DNA from: Membranihabitans maritimus
Lineage (GTDB): Bacteria; Bacteroidota; Bacteroidia; Chitinophagales; Saprospiraceae
Direction of reading: 5' to 3'
Assembly (NCBI RefSeq): GCF_021729145.1
Contig: NZ_JAJSLW010000026.1
Coordinates: 1-64,000, forward strand
DNA: 64,000 nt
The first letter of the stretch is position 1. Each line of letters starts with the position of its first letter. The position numbers and the translations under genes were made by a program. The notes under the pieces are model-generated. The model saw only the letters and a program-made list of their open reading frames with translations. It was not told where the DNA came from and searched no databases. This document shows positions 27,095 through 36,530 of the stretch, piece by piece.

Positions 27095-27787
27095 ATGATT
27101 ACGGATAATTCAAAACATACATCTACTATATATTATTCCAGAAACGTTCCTCACCTTTCGATGGATACTTATGATTATAATACTGCGAATAAATTCAGAC
27201 CCTGGTATTCAAAAAATAAATTCAAAACCCTGGTCATTGATATCAGTCAAGATGAAAAAGACCTTCTTTCATCTTACCAGTACCGCGTTCGAAGATATGT
27301 ACGAAAAGCTTCTGAAATGCGTCTTGAATATAATATTCACCGATCTGGAGAGGACTTTTATGACTTGCAAAAATCCATTGTTCAGTTCAATCCAAATGTA
27401 ACGTATTATCCATATTCTCTTCTTACTCCCCGCCCACACCGACTATTTACTACCATCAAAACTTCCAAATTCGGCATTCTTTCCATGCACGGCCATTTAT
27501 TGGATCCCGAAAATTCACAATGTCTATTATCTATGAATATATCGCGTTATCGGGAGTTTCAAGACTCCAAAGTCCGTCAATTAGCTGGCATGGCCAATAC
27601 TTTTCTTTTTCACCGAGATTTTATGCACTTTAATAAAATGGGATTTACAAAATATGATATGGGTGGCTTTGAAATAGATACTCTAAAGCAATTTAAAAAA
27701 GGTTTTGGCGGTAATGTTGTGCATTATTACAGATACAAGCCTCTGCTCTCATCATTTATCCGCAAAATCAAAAATAAAATCCAGTAA
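27095..27787 (+). CDS. FemAB/GNAT-like acyl or aminoacyl transferase (short)
   Basis: A 230-residue protein with signs of the FemAB-type GNAT fold found in many Bacteroidota proteins: a basic stretch RVRRYVRKASE near 65, a mid region with LLSMNISRYREF, and a C-terminal YDMGGFEIDTLKQFKKGFGG, which fits the ending in which an acidic or Gly-rich strand is followed by K/R-x-F-G. Such enzymes transfer acyl or aminoacyl groups to amines, for example in peptidoglycan bridges or lipids. No catalytic assignment is possible by eye. It begins 182 bp after the ketosynthase gene and is followed after 20 bp by a second, longer relative. Confidence 0.6.
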   Translation: MITDNSKHTSTIYYSRNVPHLSMDTYDYNTANKFRPWYSKNKFKTLVIDISQDEKDLLSSYQYRVRRYVRKASEMRLEYNIHRSGEDFYDLQKSIVQFNPNVTYYPYSLLTPRPHRLFTTIKTSKFGILSMHGHLLDPENSQCLLSMNISRYREFQDSKVRQLAGMANTFLFHRDFMHFNKMGFTKYDMGGFEIDTLKQFKKGFGGNVVHYYRYKPLLSSFIRKIKNKIQ

Positions 27788-27807
27788 TAAAAATTTTGGA
27801 TAGGTCA

Positions 27808-28728
27808 ATGAAGTTAAATAAAAGCAATATAATAATGGACGGCCAGGAAAAATATAGGGCCATTGACCTTTCTCATCAACCTCTATTTGTACAACCTCAT
27901 TGGCTTGATTGCATGCTTGGCTCATCTAATTGGTCTGCAATAGTCGCGCTCGGGAACAACGGCATAACCAGATGGGCATGGGCCTATGCAACCCCAAGTC
28001 GCCATTTAGGAATTTTAAAATGGACCCCCCCATCTTTTAGCACATATAATAATATTATCATTTTAGACAACACAGAAATATCCAACGTCTTACGTGAACT
28101 CTATAAACACATTCCTTTCTTTTCGTATATAAAAATCAAATATTCAAAGTCTCATAAAGAAACTACAAAAGATATTCGATTAAGGGTGAGACAATTTTAT
28201 CCTCATTACGATACCCTGGATGAATATTGGAACACAATAAACAAATCTAAAAGAAAAAAACTTTCCAAATCCTTTGATATCAGGGTTGACGAGGAAACAA
28301 ACCCGGATAACTTATTCAAAGGGCTTGCAGGAAGTTTGGCTAAAAACAATTTGCATTCAATAGATATTAATTCCATTGAACGGATAATGGCTTGTAAAGC
28401 CAGTACAATAGGGATGATAGTAAGAAATAAAAACGATAGGATTTTGGGGTCTCAACTTATAGCCTGGGATTCCCACACGGCCTACTTTCTTTTGAGAGGA
28501 AAAAATTATTCAAAAACCCACCTTCCGGTAAGTGAAATTCTACGGTGGGAATCTATCCGTTTTGCACATTCAAAAGGCCTTCGGATAGATCTTTGCGGAT
28601 CTCAAATTCCAGGTGTAGCTAATTTCAATCGCGAAATGGGAGCTCAAAATGAATATTATCCTGAATTCATCCATTTCAAACCTATGCTTTTGAAACACAT
28701 TTCATCCATGTATAAAAGAAAAAATTGA
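27808..28728 (+). CDS. FemAB/GNAT-like acyltransferase (full length)
   Basis: A 306-residue protein with the layout of Bacteroidota FemAB-like GNAT proteins: LFVQPHWLDCML near the start (the substrate-side W/LD motif), a basic helix NKSKRKKLSKSF in the middle, then HTAYFLLRGKNYSK, LRWESIRFAHSKGLRIDLCGS and VANFNREMGAQ at the end. The frame is open from TTG at 27796; the ATG at 27808 is preferred and one at 27835 (MDGQEKY) is also possible. It lies 20 bp after the shorter relative, and the pair may have arisen by duplication and divergence. The substrate is unknown. Confidence 0.65.
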   Translation: MKLNKSNIIMDGQEKYRAIDLSHQPLFVQPHWLDCMLGSSNWSAIVALGNNGITRWAWAYATPSRHLGILKWTPPSFSTYNNIIILDNTEISNVLRELYKHIPFFSYIKIKYSKSHKETTKDIRLRVRQFYPHYDTLDEYWNTINKSKRKKLSKSFDIRVDEETNPDNLFKGLAGSLAKNNLHSIDINSIERIMACKASTIGMIVRNKNDRILGSQLIAWDSHTAYFLLRGKNYSKTHLPVSEILRWESIRFAHSKGLRIDLCGSQIPGVANFNREMGAQNEYYPEFIHFKPMLLKHISSMYKRKN

Positions 28729-28792
28729 AGAAATAAAATCTAATACTTTGGTATTAGTATTATTTTTGCAAATTAATTTTAATAACACAACA

Positions 28793-29515
28793 ATGGGGAG
28801 AGCATTTGAATACAGAAAGGCGACTAAATTTGCACGCTGGGACAAAATGGCTAAGCAATTTTCCAAGGCTGGTCGACAAATAACTATCGCAGTTAAAAAT
28901 GGTGGTCCGGACCCTGAGGCCAATATCTTGTTGAAAAGAGCCATACAAAATGCCAAGTCCGTCCAAATGCCGAAAGACAAAATAGAAGCTGCCATTAAAA
29001 AAGCAGCGGATAAAGATACGTCCGGTTATGATGAAGTCACTTATGAAGGAATGGCCCCTCATGGCGTAGCTGTTATTATAGAAACCGCTACAGATAATCC
29101 AACACGTACAGTGGCCAATGTTCGCGCATCCTTTAATAAAAAAGGAGGGGCCCTTGGTACTTCCGGTATGCACGATTTTATTTTTGACCGGAAAGGTGTA
29201 TTTTACTTACAAGAAGACCAAATTGATGATCCTGAAGAAGCAGAGTTAACATTAATTGATTTTGGTCTGGAAAAATTGGAAAAGGAAAACACGGAAGACG
29301 GAATATTCTATAAAATATATGTAGCTTTTCCGGATTTTGGAGCCATGCAATCCGGACTGGATGAAAATGGATTTAATGTTGAGAAATCAGAATTAGAACG
29401 AATACCATCCTTTACCAAGTCATTATCCGAAGACCAAATTGACGAAGTGTTGGATTTGATAGATCGACTTGAGCAGGACGATGATGTCCAAAATGTATTC
29501 CACAATCTTGAGTAA
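28793..29515 (+). CDS. yebC: YebC/PmpR (TACO1) family protein
   Basis: A 240-residue member of the YebC/TACO1 family, with the usual MGRAFEYRKATKFARWDKMA opening, GGPDPEANILLKRAIQNAK, the TYEGMAPHGVAV and TDNPTRTVANVR motifs, and a C-terminal domain ending in DDDVQNVFHNLE. The ATG at 28793 gives the family start; the upstream extension to 28748 is not needed. Members bind DNA as regulators or help ribosomes through difficult proline-rich sequences. The strong family start makes this call secure; the exact role is not. A TATTTTTG box at 28761-28768 lies before the start, but a TTG at the right distance is missing. Confidence 0.95.
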   Translation: MGRAFEYRKATKFARWDKMAKQFSKAGRQITIAVKNGGPDPEANILLKRAIQNAKSVQMPKDKIEAAIKKAADKDTSGYDEVTYEGMAPHGVAVIIETATDNPTRTVANVRASFNKKGGALGTSGMHDFIFDRKGVFYLQEDQIDDPEEAELTLIDFGLEKLEKENTEDGIFYKIYVAFPDFGAMQSGLDENGFNVEKSELERIPSFTKSLSEDQIDEVLDLIDRLEQDDDVQNVFHNLE

Positions 29516-29920
29516 AATATTAATGCTCATGTCTGCTAACGAATAAGCTTGAATACTTTCGATCTGGAGCCCATGAATACAATGTTGAGAACTGCCAGCT
29601 GCAATCTGGGAGTGGTTCAACTGCAATAACAAATTCAGTGCTAATAAAATCAGAACTGTTTATTAACGACTATTCAGATTTCTCAGTGAGTATGAATTAC
29701 ATTATGAAATTGAATTTTACTCAAAATTCACACTTTACAACTACAATCATTCGGCCTTTCCACCCTCTACGAAATTTAAAGACACCAAAAAACCAAAATT
29801 AACAATGAAAGTGCATTTTAACAATTTTTAACAACACAAGATTTCTGAAAAAACATTGTATTCAATAAATTTGGTATTGCGTAAAGATTCAAAACATATA
29901 TTATTTTAAGATCTAAAGTT
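29516..29920 (+). other. Intergenic region before the gldA operon
   Basis: A 405-base region with no gene. It becomes very AT-rich over its last 150 bases, as expected of a promoter region. Confidence 0.5.
29866..29873 (+). promoter_or_regulatory. Probable -7 box TAAATTTG of the gldA operon
   Basis: TAAATTTG fits TAnnTTTG and lies 48 bases before the gldA ATG. The -33 position holds TTCTG (29843-29847), a near match of TTG at 18 bases distance. Confidence 0.4.
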
Positions 29921-30904
29921 ATGTCCATTTTTGTACAAAATTTAACTAAGATCTACGGTGATCAAAAAGCAGTAAACAATATTTCTTTTGAAGTCCGGAC
30001 AGGAGAAGTCATTGGTTTTTTAGGGCCTAACGGGGCTGGTAAGAGCACAACTATGAAAATGATTACCAGCTATTTGGCACCCACATCAGGAACTATAAAG
30101 GTTGAAGGCCTGGATGTAACAAAAGTGCCCCGGAAAGTTAAAAGAAAAATTGGCTACTTACCAGAGAACAATCCCATTTATACAGATATGTCGATTATTG
30201 ACTACCTCTGGTTTTGCGGCGAAATCCAGGGTTTACCTTCATCTGAAATCCCTCATAAAATCAGGCAAATGATTGATTTGTGCGGACTCAATGACGAGCG
30301 CCACAAAACAATCAATGAACTTTCCAAGGGGTATCGCCAAAGAGTGGGATTGGCCCAGGCCATGATCCACGACCCCGAAGTACTCATTCTGGATGAACCG
30401 ACGACAGGGCTAGATCCAAATCAAATTATTGAAATCCGCAAGCTCATAAAGGAACTGGGTAAGGAGAAAACGGTCATTCTTAGCAGCCATATACTTTCTG
30501 AAGTAGAAGCTACCTGCGACCGGATTCTCATCATCAACAAGGGAAAAATTGTTGCAGACGGTACGGCAGAGGTACTGCGAAAGCAAGCAAAAGGCCAGGA
30601 AATTCTGAAAATACAAATTGAGACTCAAAATGGGATTGATCCCGAAAAGGCATTGCAATCTTTAGATTCTGTGGATACCATCGAAAGATTAAACACGAAA
30701 CCGAATTTCTTCCGGATTCAAAGCAATCCCGAAATTTCATCAAAAAAACCAATATTCGACTTGTGCGTAAAAAACAAGTGGTATTTATTGGAAATGAGCG
30801 CAGAAGAAACCCGCCTGGAAGACGTCTTCAGAAATGTCACTTCTGATGCTCCTAAACAAAACGAAGATGCCTTTTTATCGAATACAAACAAAGACCAGTC
30901 ATGA
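29921..30904 (+). CDS. gldA: Gliding-associated ABC transporter ATP-binding protein GldA
   Basis: A 327-residue ABC ATPase. Walker A GPNGAGKST is at 35-43, signature LSKGYRQR near 135, Walker B VLILDEPTTGLDP near 155, and the switch His is in ILSSHILSE. The C-terminal 100 residues are longer than in a bare ATPase, as in GldA. With GldF and GldG it forms a membrane ABC complex tied to gliding in Flavobacterium, although some gliders lack it. It overlaps gldF by 4 bases (ATGA). Confidence 0.93.
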   Translation: MSIFVQNLTKIYGDQKAVNNISFEVRTGEVIGFLGPNGAGKSTTMKMITSYLAPTSGTIKVEGLDVTKVPRKVKRKIGYLPENNPIYTDMSIIDYLWFCGEIQGLPSSEIPHKIRQMIDLCGLNDERHKTINELSKGYRQRVGLAQAMIHDPEVLILDEPTTGLDPNQIIEIRKLIKELGKEKTVILSSHILSEVEATCDRILIINKGKIVADGTAEVLRKQAKGQEILKIQIETQNGIDPEKALQSLDSVDTIERLNTKPNFFRIQSNPEISSKKPIFDLCVKNKWYLLEMSAEETRLEDVFRNVTSDAPKQNEDAFLSNTNKDQS

Positions 30905-31629
30905 ATAGCACATGGGTAATCGCTAAAAGAGAATTAAATTCGTTTTTCGATTCGCTAATGGCCTATATGATGATTATTATATTTCTGGGGCTAAGCGGGT
31001 TTTTCACCTGGCTTTCTTCCAGTAGCAATGTTTTTCTCATTGGCCAGGCAGATATGCAGGTATTTTTCAGCATTAGTTTTTGGACTTTATTCTTTTTTAT
31101 TCCCGCGATTACTATGCGATCGCTGGCTGAAGAAAACAGATCGGGGACTATAGAGCTTTTAAGTACCAAACCCATTAGCGATTGGAATATCGTTACCGGA
31201 AAGTTTTTATCATGTCTGCTTTTAGTTGGGATAGCTATTCTTTGTACGATTCCGTATTATTGGTCCGTTTCTTCCTTAGGAAATGTCGACCATGGTGCTA
31301 TAATAGGAGGATACTTTGGCCTGTTACTTTTAAGTGGCATGTACATAAGTATCGGAATTTTCGCAAGCAGTATTACTCAAAATCAAATTGTCGCTTTTTT
31401 GCTAGCTCTTTTCATAGGTATATTTTTTCACATATTGTTTGATATTATTGGTTCCAGTCAAACCGGTTGGACCGGAGCACTTTTCAATTTCTTAAGCGCC
31501 CGATCCCATTTCGAATCAATTTCACGTGGTGTGGTGGATACACGCGATATATTTTATTTTTTAAGCATAATAGTCCTGGGACTTTTACTCTCTCAGATTA
31601 TGTTATCAAAACGCAACTGGCAAGATTAA
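30901..31629 (+). CDS. gldF: Gliding-associated ABC transporter permease GldF
   Basis: A 242-residue protein with about six membrane helices. It has the family signs VIAKRELNSFFDSLMAY at the N-terminus and SLAEENRSGTIELLSTKPISDW before the second helix. It is the inner-membrane permease partner of GldA and belongs to the ABC-2 permease group. Its ATG lies inside the gldA end (ATGA overlap), and gldG starts 15 bp after its stop, so the three are translated as a set. Confidence 0.92.
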   Translation: MNSTWVIAKRELNSFFDSLMAYMMIIIFLGLSGFFTWLSSSSNVFLIGQADMQVFFSISFWTLFFFIPAITMRSLAEENRSGTIELLSTKPISDWNIVTGKFLSCLLLVGIAILCTIPYYWSVSSLGNVDHGAIIGGYFGLLLLSGMYISIGIFASSITQNQIVAFLLALFIGIFFHILFDIIGSSQTGWTGALFNFLSARSHFESISRGVVDTRDIFYFLSIIVLGLLLSQIMLSKRNWQD

Positions 31630-31644
31630 AAAGGCATCGATGTT

Positions 31645-33150
31645 ATGAAAAAAAGCACGATAATCACCCGGTTTATATTGATAGTGGGAATAATAGTTGT
31701 TTCCAACCTAATTACCAACGAACTGTTTTTCCGAATTGATTTCACCGCTGACAAAAGATATACATTAAGTTCTTCTACAGAAGATATCATTGACAATTTG
31801 GATGATGTGGTGACCATCACCGCTTATTTTACTGATAATTTACCCCCTCAATTGGTCAAAGCGAAAAGGGACTTTGAAGACCTGCTTGTAGAGTATGAAA
31901 ATAGGTCGGGAAATAATATCGTATATCGGTTTATTAGTCCCAATGAGGATGAACAGTCAGAAAGGAAGGCCCAGGAAGAAGGGATACGGCCATTAATGGT
32001 AAACGTAACCCAAAAAGACCAGGCACAGCAAATGAGGGTTTACATGGGTGCAATTCTTCAATTAGGAGAAAAATCAGAAGTTATCCCGGTAATACCACCC
32101 GGAGCAGGTGTAGAATACACCTTGACGACTGCGATAAAAAAACTGTCGATTGACGAAAAACCAAAAATTGGATTGTTACAGGGCCATGGAGAACCCGCCT
32201 CAAATGCACTTGCCCAGGTCATGGAAGAGTTGAATGTGCTTTACGACGTTGAGGAATTTACAATAACAGATACTACCGAGATCCCAACTTATTACCGGAG
32301 TATAGCCATCATAGCACCTACCGACTCTTTTCCTCTCACGCAAAGGGATCAATTGGACCGCTATATGCAAAATGGAGGTAATATATTTCTCGCCTATAGT
32401 AACCTATTATCCAATCTTGAACAACAATACTTATCGCCAAAACCGGAAATAGGCGTTGGAGAATGGCTTTCCACCAAAGGAATATCACTGGAAAATAAAT
32501 ACTTGATTGACGCTTCGTGTAGTTCGGTCAGCGTACAGCAAAATATGGGGGGATTTGTCATGAACACACAAAAGCAATTTCCCTTTTTTCCAATCATTTC
32601 CAACTTTGCAGACCACCCGGCCACAGAAGGCCTGGAGGCTGTAGTACTCCCATTTGTAAGTGCAATAAAATTCGATCCGTCAGATTCATTAAATAAGATC
32701 ACTCCGCTTGCATTTACTTCAGAACAAACAGGGCTGGTCAACACTCCCACAATGGTAGATATCAACCGCGAGTGGACACAGGAAGACTTCGGTCAAAGTC
32801 CACAACCCGTAGCAGTTTCAGTCGAACTGGAAAACGGTTCAAGGCTGGTAGTAATCAGTAACAGCTCCTTCACGGTAAATGGCTCCGGCCAACAGCAACA
32901 AAGGCTAAACGAAGACAATGTAAATTTCACCAGCAATATCATTGACTGGTTATCAGATGATACGGGCTTGATAAATTTACGTACGAAAGGAATAACCTCC
33001 CGCCCAATTGCCCAGGTTGATGATGCAACCCGAAACTTGTACAAATACGGAAATGTCATTGCTCCCATACTTCTCATTCTGGGTTTTGCTTTTTATAGAA
33101 AACAGAAGAACAATAAAAAAAGACAAAATTGGATTGACGGTAATTTTTAA
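31645..33150 (+). CDS. gldG: Gliding-associated ABC transporter substrate-binding protein GldG
   Basis: A 501-residue protein with an N-terminal membrane helix (residues 8-26), a large external domain of the GldG/DUF4350-like type (LLQGHGEPASNALAQVMEEL, GGNIFLAYSNLL) and a second helix near the C-terminus (VIAPILLILGFAFYR). It is the membrane-anchored partner of GldA and GldF. Its position, size and two-helix topology all fit GldG. Confidence 0.92.
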   Translation: MKKSTIITRFILIVGIIVVSNLITNELFFRIDFTADKRYTLSSSTEDIIDNLDDVVTITAYFTDNLPPQLVKAKRDFEDLLVEYENRSGNNIVYRFISPNEDEQSERKAQEEGIRPLMVNVTQKDQAQQMRVYMGAILQLGEKSEVIPVIPPGAGVEYTLTTAIKKLSIDEKPKIGLLQGHGEPASNALAQVMEELNVLYDVEEFTITDTTEIPTYYRSIAIIAPTDSFPLTQRDQLDRYMQNGGNIFLAYSNLLSNLEQQYLSPKPEIGVGEWLSTKGISLENKYLIDASCSSVSVQQNMGGFVMNTQKQFPFFPIISNFADHPATEGLEAVVLPFVSAIKFDPSDSLNKITPLAFTSEQTGLVNTPTMVDINREWTQEDFGQSPQPVAVSVELENGSRLVVISNSSFTVNGSGQQQQRLNEDNVNFTSNIIDWLSDDTGLINLRTKGITSRPIAQVDDATRNLYKYGNVIAPILLILGFAFYRKQKNNKKRQNWIDGNF

Positions 33151-33168
33151 AATAATTCCTAATTCGCT

Positions 33169-34098
33169 ATGATTAAAAATCCTACAAATAAGAAACTGGC
33201 AGTAACATTAATGACACTTACAATTTTTTATGCCGGACTCAAGCTTTTTGGCAATCAACGCGATAGAAGCTCAACTTTTAGAGAAAATATTGTAGCAATT
33301 GATACTTCGGCTATAACGTCAATATTATTGTCCGGAAGTTCGGATCCGATAAAGTTTCATCGCAACAATGGTTCCTGGGAAATCACCCTACTTTCCGGCA
33401 AAAAAGTATCAGCAGTAAATTCCAAAGTAGTAAATATGCTCAATTCATTACAAAGGATTAGTCCTTCGAGTATTGCCACCAAAGACCCCCAGAAATGGAG
33501 AGACTACCAGGTTGATTCTACAGGCAAAAGAATAGAGGTTTTTGAAGGTGAGAATAAATCTCTGGACCTCATAATCGGAAGATCAGGGACAATAGGACAA
33601 CGCGGTTTCCTCACTTATGTCCGGTTGTTCAATGAAGAAAATGTATATGCCATTGACGATTTTATGGGATCCTCTGTTCCCACTACACCAGCAAGCTACA
33701 GAGATCAGAACATTTTGAATATCACCCCTGACTCTATTGAACAGGTTTCATTTACATATTCAACGAATGAAAATTTCACACTAGAGAACCAGGACTCCCT
33801 TTGGCAAATGGATGGTTCCATCGCTGTTGATTCTATAAAAACTGCTGAATTTTTCAATGGTTTGAAAAGAATCACAAGTAAAAATTTTGCTGACGACATC
33901 GAAACAACTTCCCTGGGGACACCTTCAGCGAATGTTATCTTCCAATCCGGTAATAAAAGAGAGATCACTATCACAAAATACGATAAAGTGGGCATCGTAC
34001 ATTCAAGTACAAATCCTGAAAACTACTTTTCCGATACGGCTGCGATAAATAAAATATTTGTAGCGAAGAACTACTTGATACAACCACAGGAAAACTAA
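33169..34098 (+). CDS. DUF4340-type membrane-anchored protein of the gld operon
   Basis: A 309-residue protein with an N-terminal membrane helix (LAVTLMTLTIFYAGLKLF) and an exported beta-rich body with repeated modules, for example INSVQ-type pieces such as GSWEITLLSGKKVSAVNSKV near 65 and DSLWQMDGSIAVDSIKTAEF near 205. This layout and the position after gldG fit DUF4340, which often ends ABC operons of this type. The function is not known. It ends 21 bp from the convergent sulfatase gene. Confidence 0.8.
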   Translation: MIKNPTNKKLAVTLMTLTIFYAGLKLFGNQRDRSSTFRENIVAIDTSAITSILLSGSSDPIKFHRNNGSWEITLLSGKKVSAVNSKVVNMLNSLQRISPSSIATKDPQKWRDYQVDSTGKRIEVFEGENKSLDLIIGRSGTIGQRGFLTYVRLFNEENVYAIDDFMGSSVPTTPASYRDQNILNITPDSIEQVSFTYSTNENFTLENQDSLWQMDGSIAVDSIKTAEFFNGLKRITSKNFADDIETTSLGTPSANVIFQSGNKREITITKYDKVGIVHSSTNPENYFSDTAAINKIFVAKNYLIQPQEN

Positions 34099-34119
34099 AA
34101 GCTATTTCAAAAAAGATTT

Positions 34120-35706
34120 TTATTTAAATTGTGCCTGCTCCAATCCAACGCTATCTTCATATACACGCGCCAAATCCAGTAAGATTTCATGCATTTCAGT
34201 CTGAATCTCAGCATACTCTTCTTGCCCATAGACATTATACATTTCCTGCGGGTCTTCTTGCAAGTCATATAATTCCCACTCATCAATATCATTGTAAAAG
34301 TGTATAATTTTATACCGGTCGGTAGCTGCTCCTATATGGCGTTTTACGGCATGGATTCCGGGATATTCATAATAATGGTAATACAATGCCTTACGCCAAA
34401 TTGGCTTTTCTCCTTTTAACAGCGGGACAAGGCTACTGCCTTGCATAGCGTCCGGAATTGGATTTCCGGCCATGTCGAGAATGGTTTCGGCAAAATCCAG
34501 ATTCTGCACCAAATCAGAATTTATCGACCCTGGTTTTACCACCCCGGGCCATTTGATAATCAATGGTGTACGGAACGATTCCTCATACATAAATCGCTTG
34601 TCAAACCATCCGTGCTCCCCCAAATAAAATCCCTGGTCAGAAGTATAAATCACTACTGTATTTTCTTCAAGGTTATTTTCTTTTAAATAATCCATTAGAC
34701 GGCCAATGTTTTCATCGACTGATGCAATGCTCGCCAAATAATCCTGCATGTAACGTTGGTATTTCCATCGGGTCAGATCCTCTCCAGACATACCGGCACC
34801 TTTGAATTCTTTATTAATCGGATCATAGATGTTATCCCAAGCAGATCTTTGTTCACGATTCATCCGGTCCAAATTGTTTCGATAGGCGTTTGTATACCAG
34901 GACATGAAATCACTATGCCCCAGTTCTTCTGCTATTTCAGGTTTAATTTTACTGTCATTGGTCAGCCCCATATGGTCAGCTATACGCATTTCCGCTTCCC
35001 TGGCTGCATTGCCCCGGTTTTCATAATTGTCAAAAAGGGTAGAAGGTACCGGAAATTCCTTTTGAGTGAATTCTTTAAAGTATTTTGGTTTGGCCAACCA
35101 TTCCCTGTGTGGCGCTTTGTGTTGATACATTAGCATAAAAGGCTGATTACCATCTTTATTTTCATCCAACCATTCCAGTGAAAAATCAGTAATCAAATCC
35201 GTCACATATCCTGTATCCACTACCCGTCCGTTTTGTGTCCTGAATTCCGGATTGTAATAATGCCCCTGACCGGGAAGCACTTTCCAGTAGTCAAATCCCA
35301 TTGGTTGAGTTTTTAGGTGCCACTTTCCAATAACTGCTGTCTTATACCCACCTTCCTGCATAAGCCTGGGAAGAGTCACTTGTGTACTGTCGAACCGCAC
35401 GGCATTATCAGTCAATCCATTCAGGTGACTGTGCTTTCCCGTAAGGACTACGGCCCTGCTTGGAGCACAAATAGAATTGGTAACATATGCCCTGTCAAAA
35501 AGCATACCTTCCTGAGCCAGTTTATCAATATTTGGAGTTTGGATCAATTCAGACCCATAAGCACTTATGGCCTGAAAAGCGTGATCATCCGTCATAATAA
35601 AAATGATATTGGGCTTTTTCCTTTCCTCAGTGTTTTGCTCTGTGCTTTGGCAACTTAAAATAAAAAAGACAAGTAAGGGGAGCCACAAAAATTGAAATCC
35701 TCTCAT
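34120..35706 (-). CDS. Sulfatase lipoprotein (formylglycine-dependent)
   Basis: A 528-residue arylsulfatase-family enzyme. A lipobox LSC near residue 19 makes it a lipoprotein. The metal site begins with IMTDDHAF (39-44). The formylglycine motif is C80-APSR, followed by the TGKHS type segment. VIYTSDQGFYLGEHGWFDKRFMYEESFRTPLIIKWPG fits the family. It removes sulfate esters from glycans in the periplasm or outside after the Cys is oxidised to formylglycine. The C-terminus (ALYYHYYEYPG...RYKIIHFY) resembles mammalian-type glycan sulfatases from marine Bacteroidota. It stands apart from the sulfatase cluster at 56-64 kb. Confidence 0.92.
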   Translation of the reverse strand: MRGFQFLWLPLLVFFILSCQSTEQNTEERKKPNIIFIMTDDHAFQAISAYGSELIQTPNIDKLAQEGMLFDRAYVTNSICAPSRAVVLTGKHSHLNGLTDNAVRFDSTQVTLPRLMQEGGYKTAVIGKWHLKTQPMGFDYWKVLPGQGHYYNPEFRTQNGRVVDTGYVTDLITDFSLEWLDENKDGNQPFMLMYQHKAPHREWLAKPKYFKEFTQKEFPVPSTLFDNYENRGNAAREAEMRIADHMGLTNDSKIKPEIAEELGHSDFMSWYTNAYRNNLDRMNREQRSAWDNIYDPINKEFKGAGMSGEDLTRWKYQRYMQDYLASIASVDENIGRLMDYLKENNLEENTVVIYTSDQGFYLGEHGWFDKRFMYEESFRTPLIIKWPGVVKPGSINSDLVQNLDFAETILDMAGNPIPDAMQGSSLVPLLKGEKPIWRKALYYHYYEYPGIHAVKRHIGAATDRYKIIHFYNDIDEWELYDLQEDPQEMYNVYGQEEYAEIQTEMHEILLDLARVYEDSVGLEQAQFK

Positions 35707-35784
35707 AAGATATAGATATTGACCCTCCTAAATTATCAAAAATAGCCGTAAATCGAAAATTAGAAATTTATGGATTGAATTTGT

Positions 35785-36450
35785 CTAATGTTGCACCTCA
35801 AATTCATCGTATTTGTGGTAGATTCTTTCCAGGAATCCGTCTTCAAAATAAAGTCGCACATCGGATCTACCTCTTTTGCCCGGCCCGGCATCAGTAAAGA
35901 ATGAAAAGGCCCATTCATTAAAGTTCTCCATATCGGGATCAAAAGACTTATTCAGCGGTTTATCCGGTAAAATAATATCTAAATCGCTGTAATCGGATAT
36001 TCGATAAAGAGATTCAAGTTTGGGATAAAGTTCAGCAACCTTGTCTCCAATATTAAATGCAGAACTATCCGCCACATTCAATGGCCATCGGTCCACTTCT
36101 TCGGGAAGAGCACCTCCAGTACTAATGGAAGCAATGGTATCTGCCGGAAACTGTATAATCACCCTTTCTATCCTTCCGGAATTACTTTGCAGCGTAGTGG
36201 CATTATAAAATTCAAGAGAGCTTTCCAGTTCTTCAGGCTCGGCATAAGATTTTCTCCCCACTACGGCCACTTGGGAAAAGTCTTTTTCAATACCCAGACT
36301 TTGTAAACGGTTATAAACTTCTTTTGCAGAGCTACCAATTTCAATTCCCCATTTGTCACCTTTCTTAATATTTTCTACTAGAGGAAGGTTTTCTTTTAGA
36401 CAGGAAACAAGCAATAAAGCTGGAATAACAAGAAGGGAAATTTTTCTCAT
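35785..36450 (-). CDS. Lipoprotein of unknown function
   Basis: A 221-residue protein that I do not recognise. The start ATG at 36450 gives MRKISLLVIPALLLVSCLKE, a clear lipoprotein signal with lipobox LVSC; frames open further up to 36528 add nothing recognisable. The body is beta-rich, with repeated short strands (for example VAVVGRKSYAEPEELESSLEF and DVRLYFEDGFLERIYHKYDEF), like domains of the BamE or SmpA type that measure a residue register, but this is only a resemblance. It lies between a sulfatase and a broken Rpn gene on the minus strand. Confidence 0.65.
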   Translation of the reverse strand: MRKISLLVIPALLLVSCLKENLPLVENIKKGDKWGIEIGSSAKEVYNRLQSLGIEKDFSQVAVVGRKSYAEPEELESSLEFYNATTLQSNSGRIERVIIQFPADTIASISTGGALPEEVDRWPLNVADSSAFNIGDKVAELYPKLESLYRISDYSDLDIILPDKPLNKSFDPDMENFNEWAFSFFTDAGPGKRGRSDVRLYFEDGFLERIYHKYDEFEVQH

Positions 36451-36530
36451 GAATAGAACATTGTAAAGTAAACTACAAAAGACACAATTAAAAACGTCTT
36501 TTAAATGGAGTTCGCTGCATAAGAACAAAA

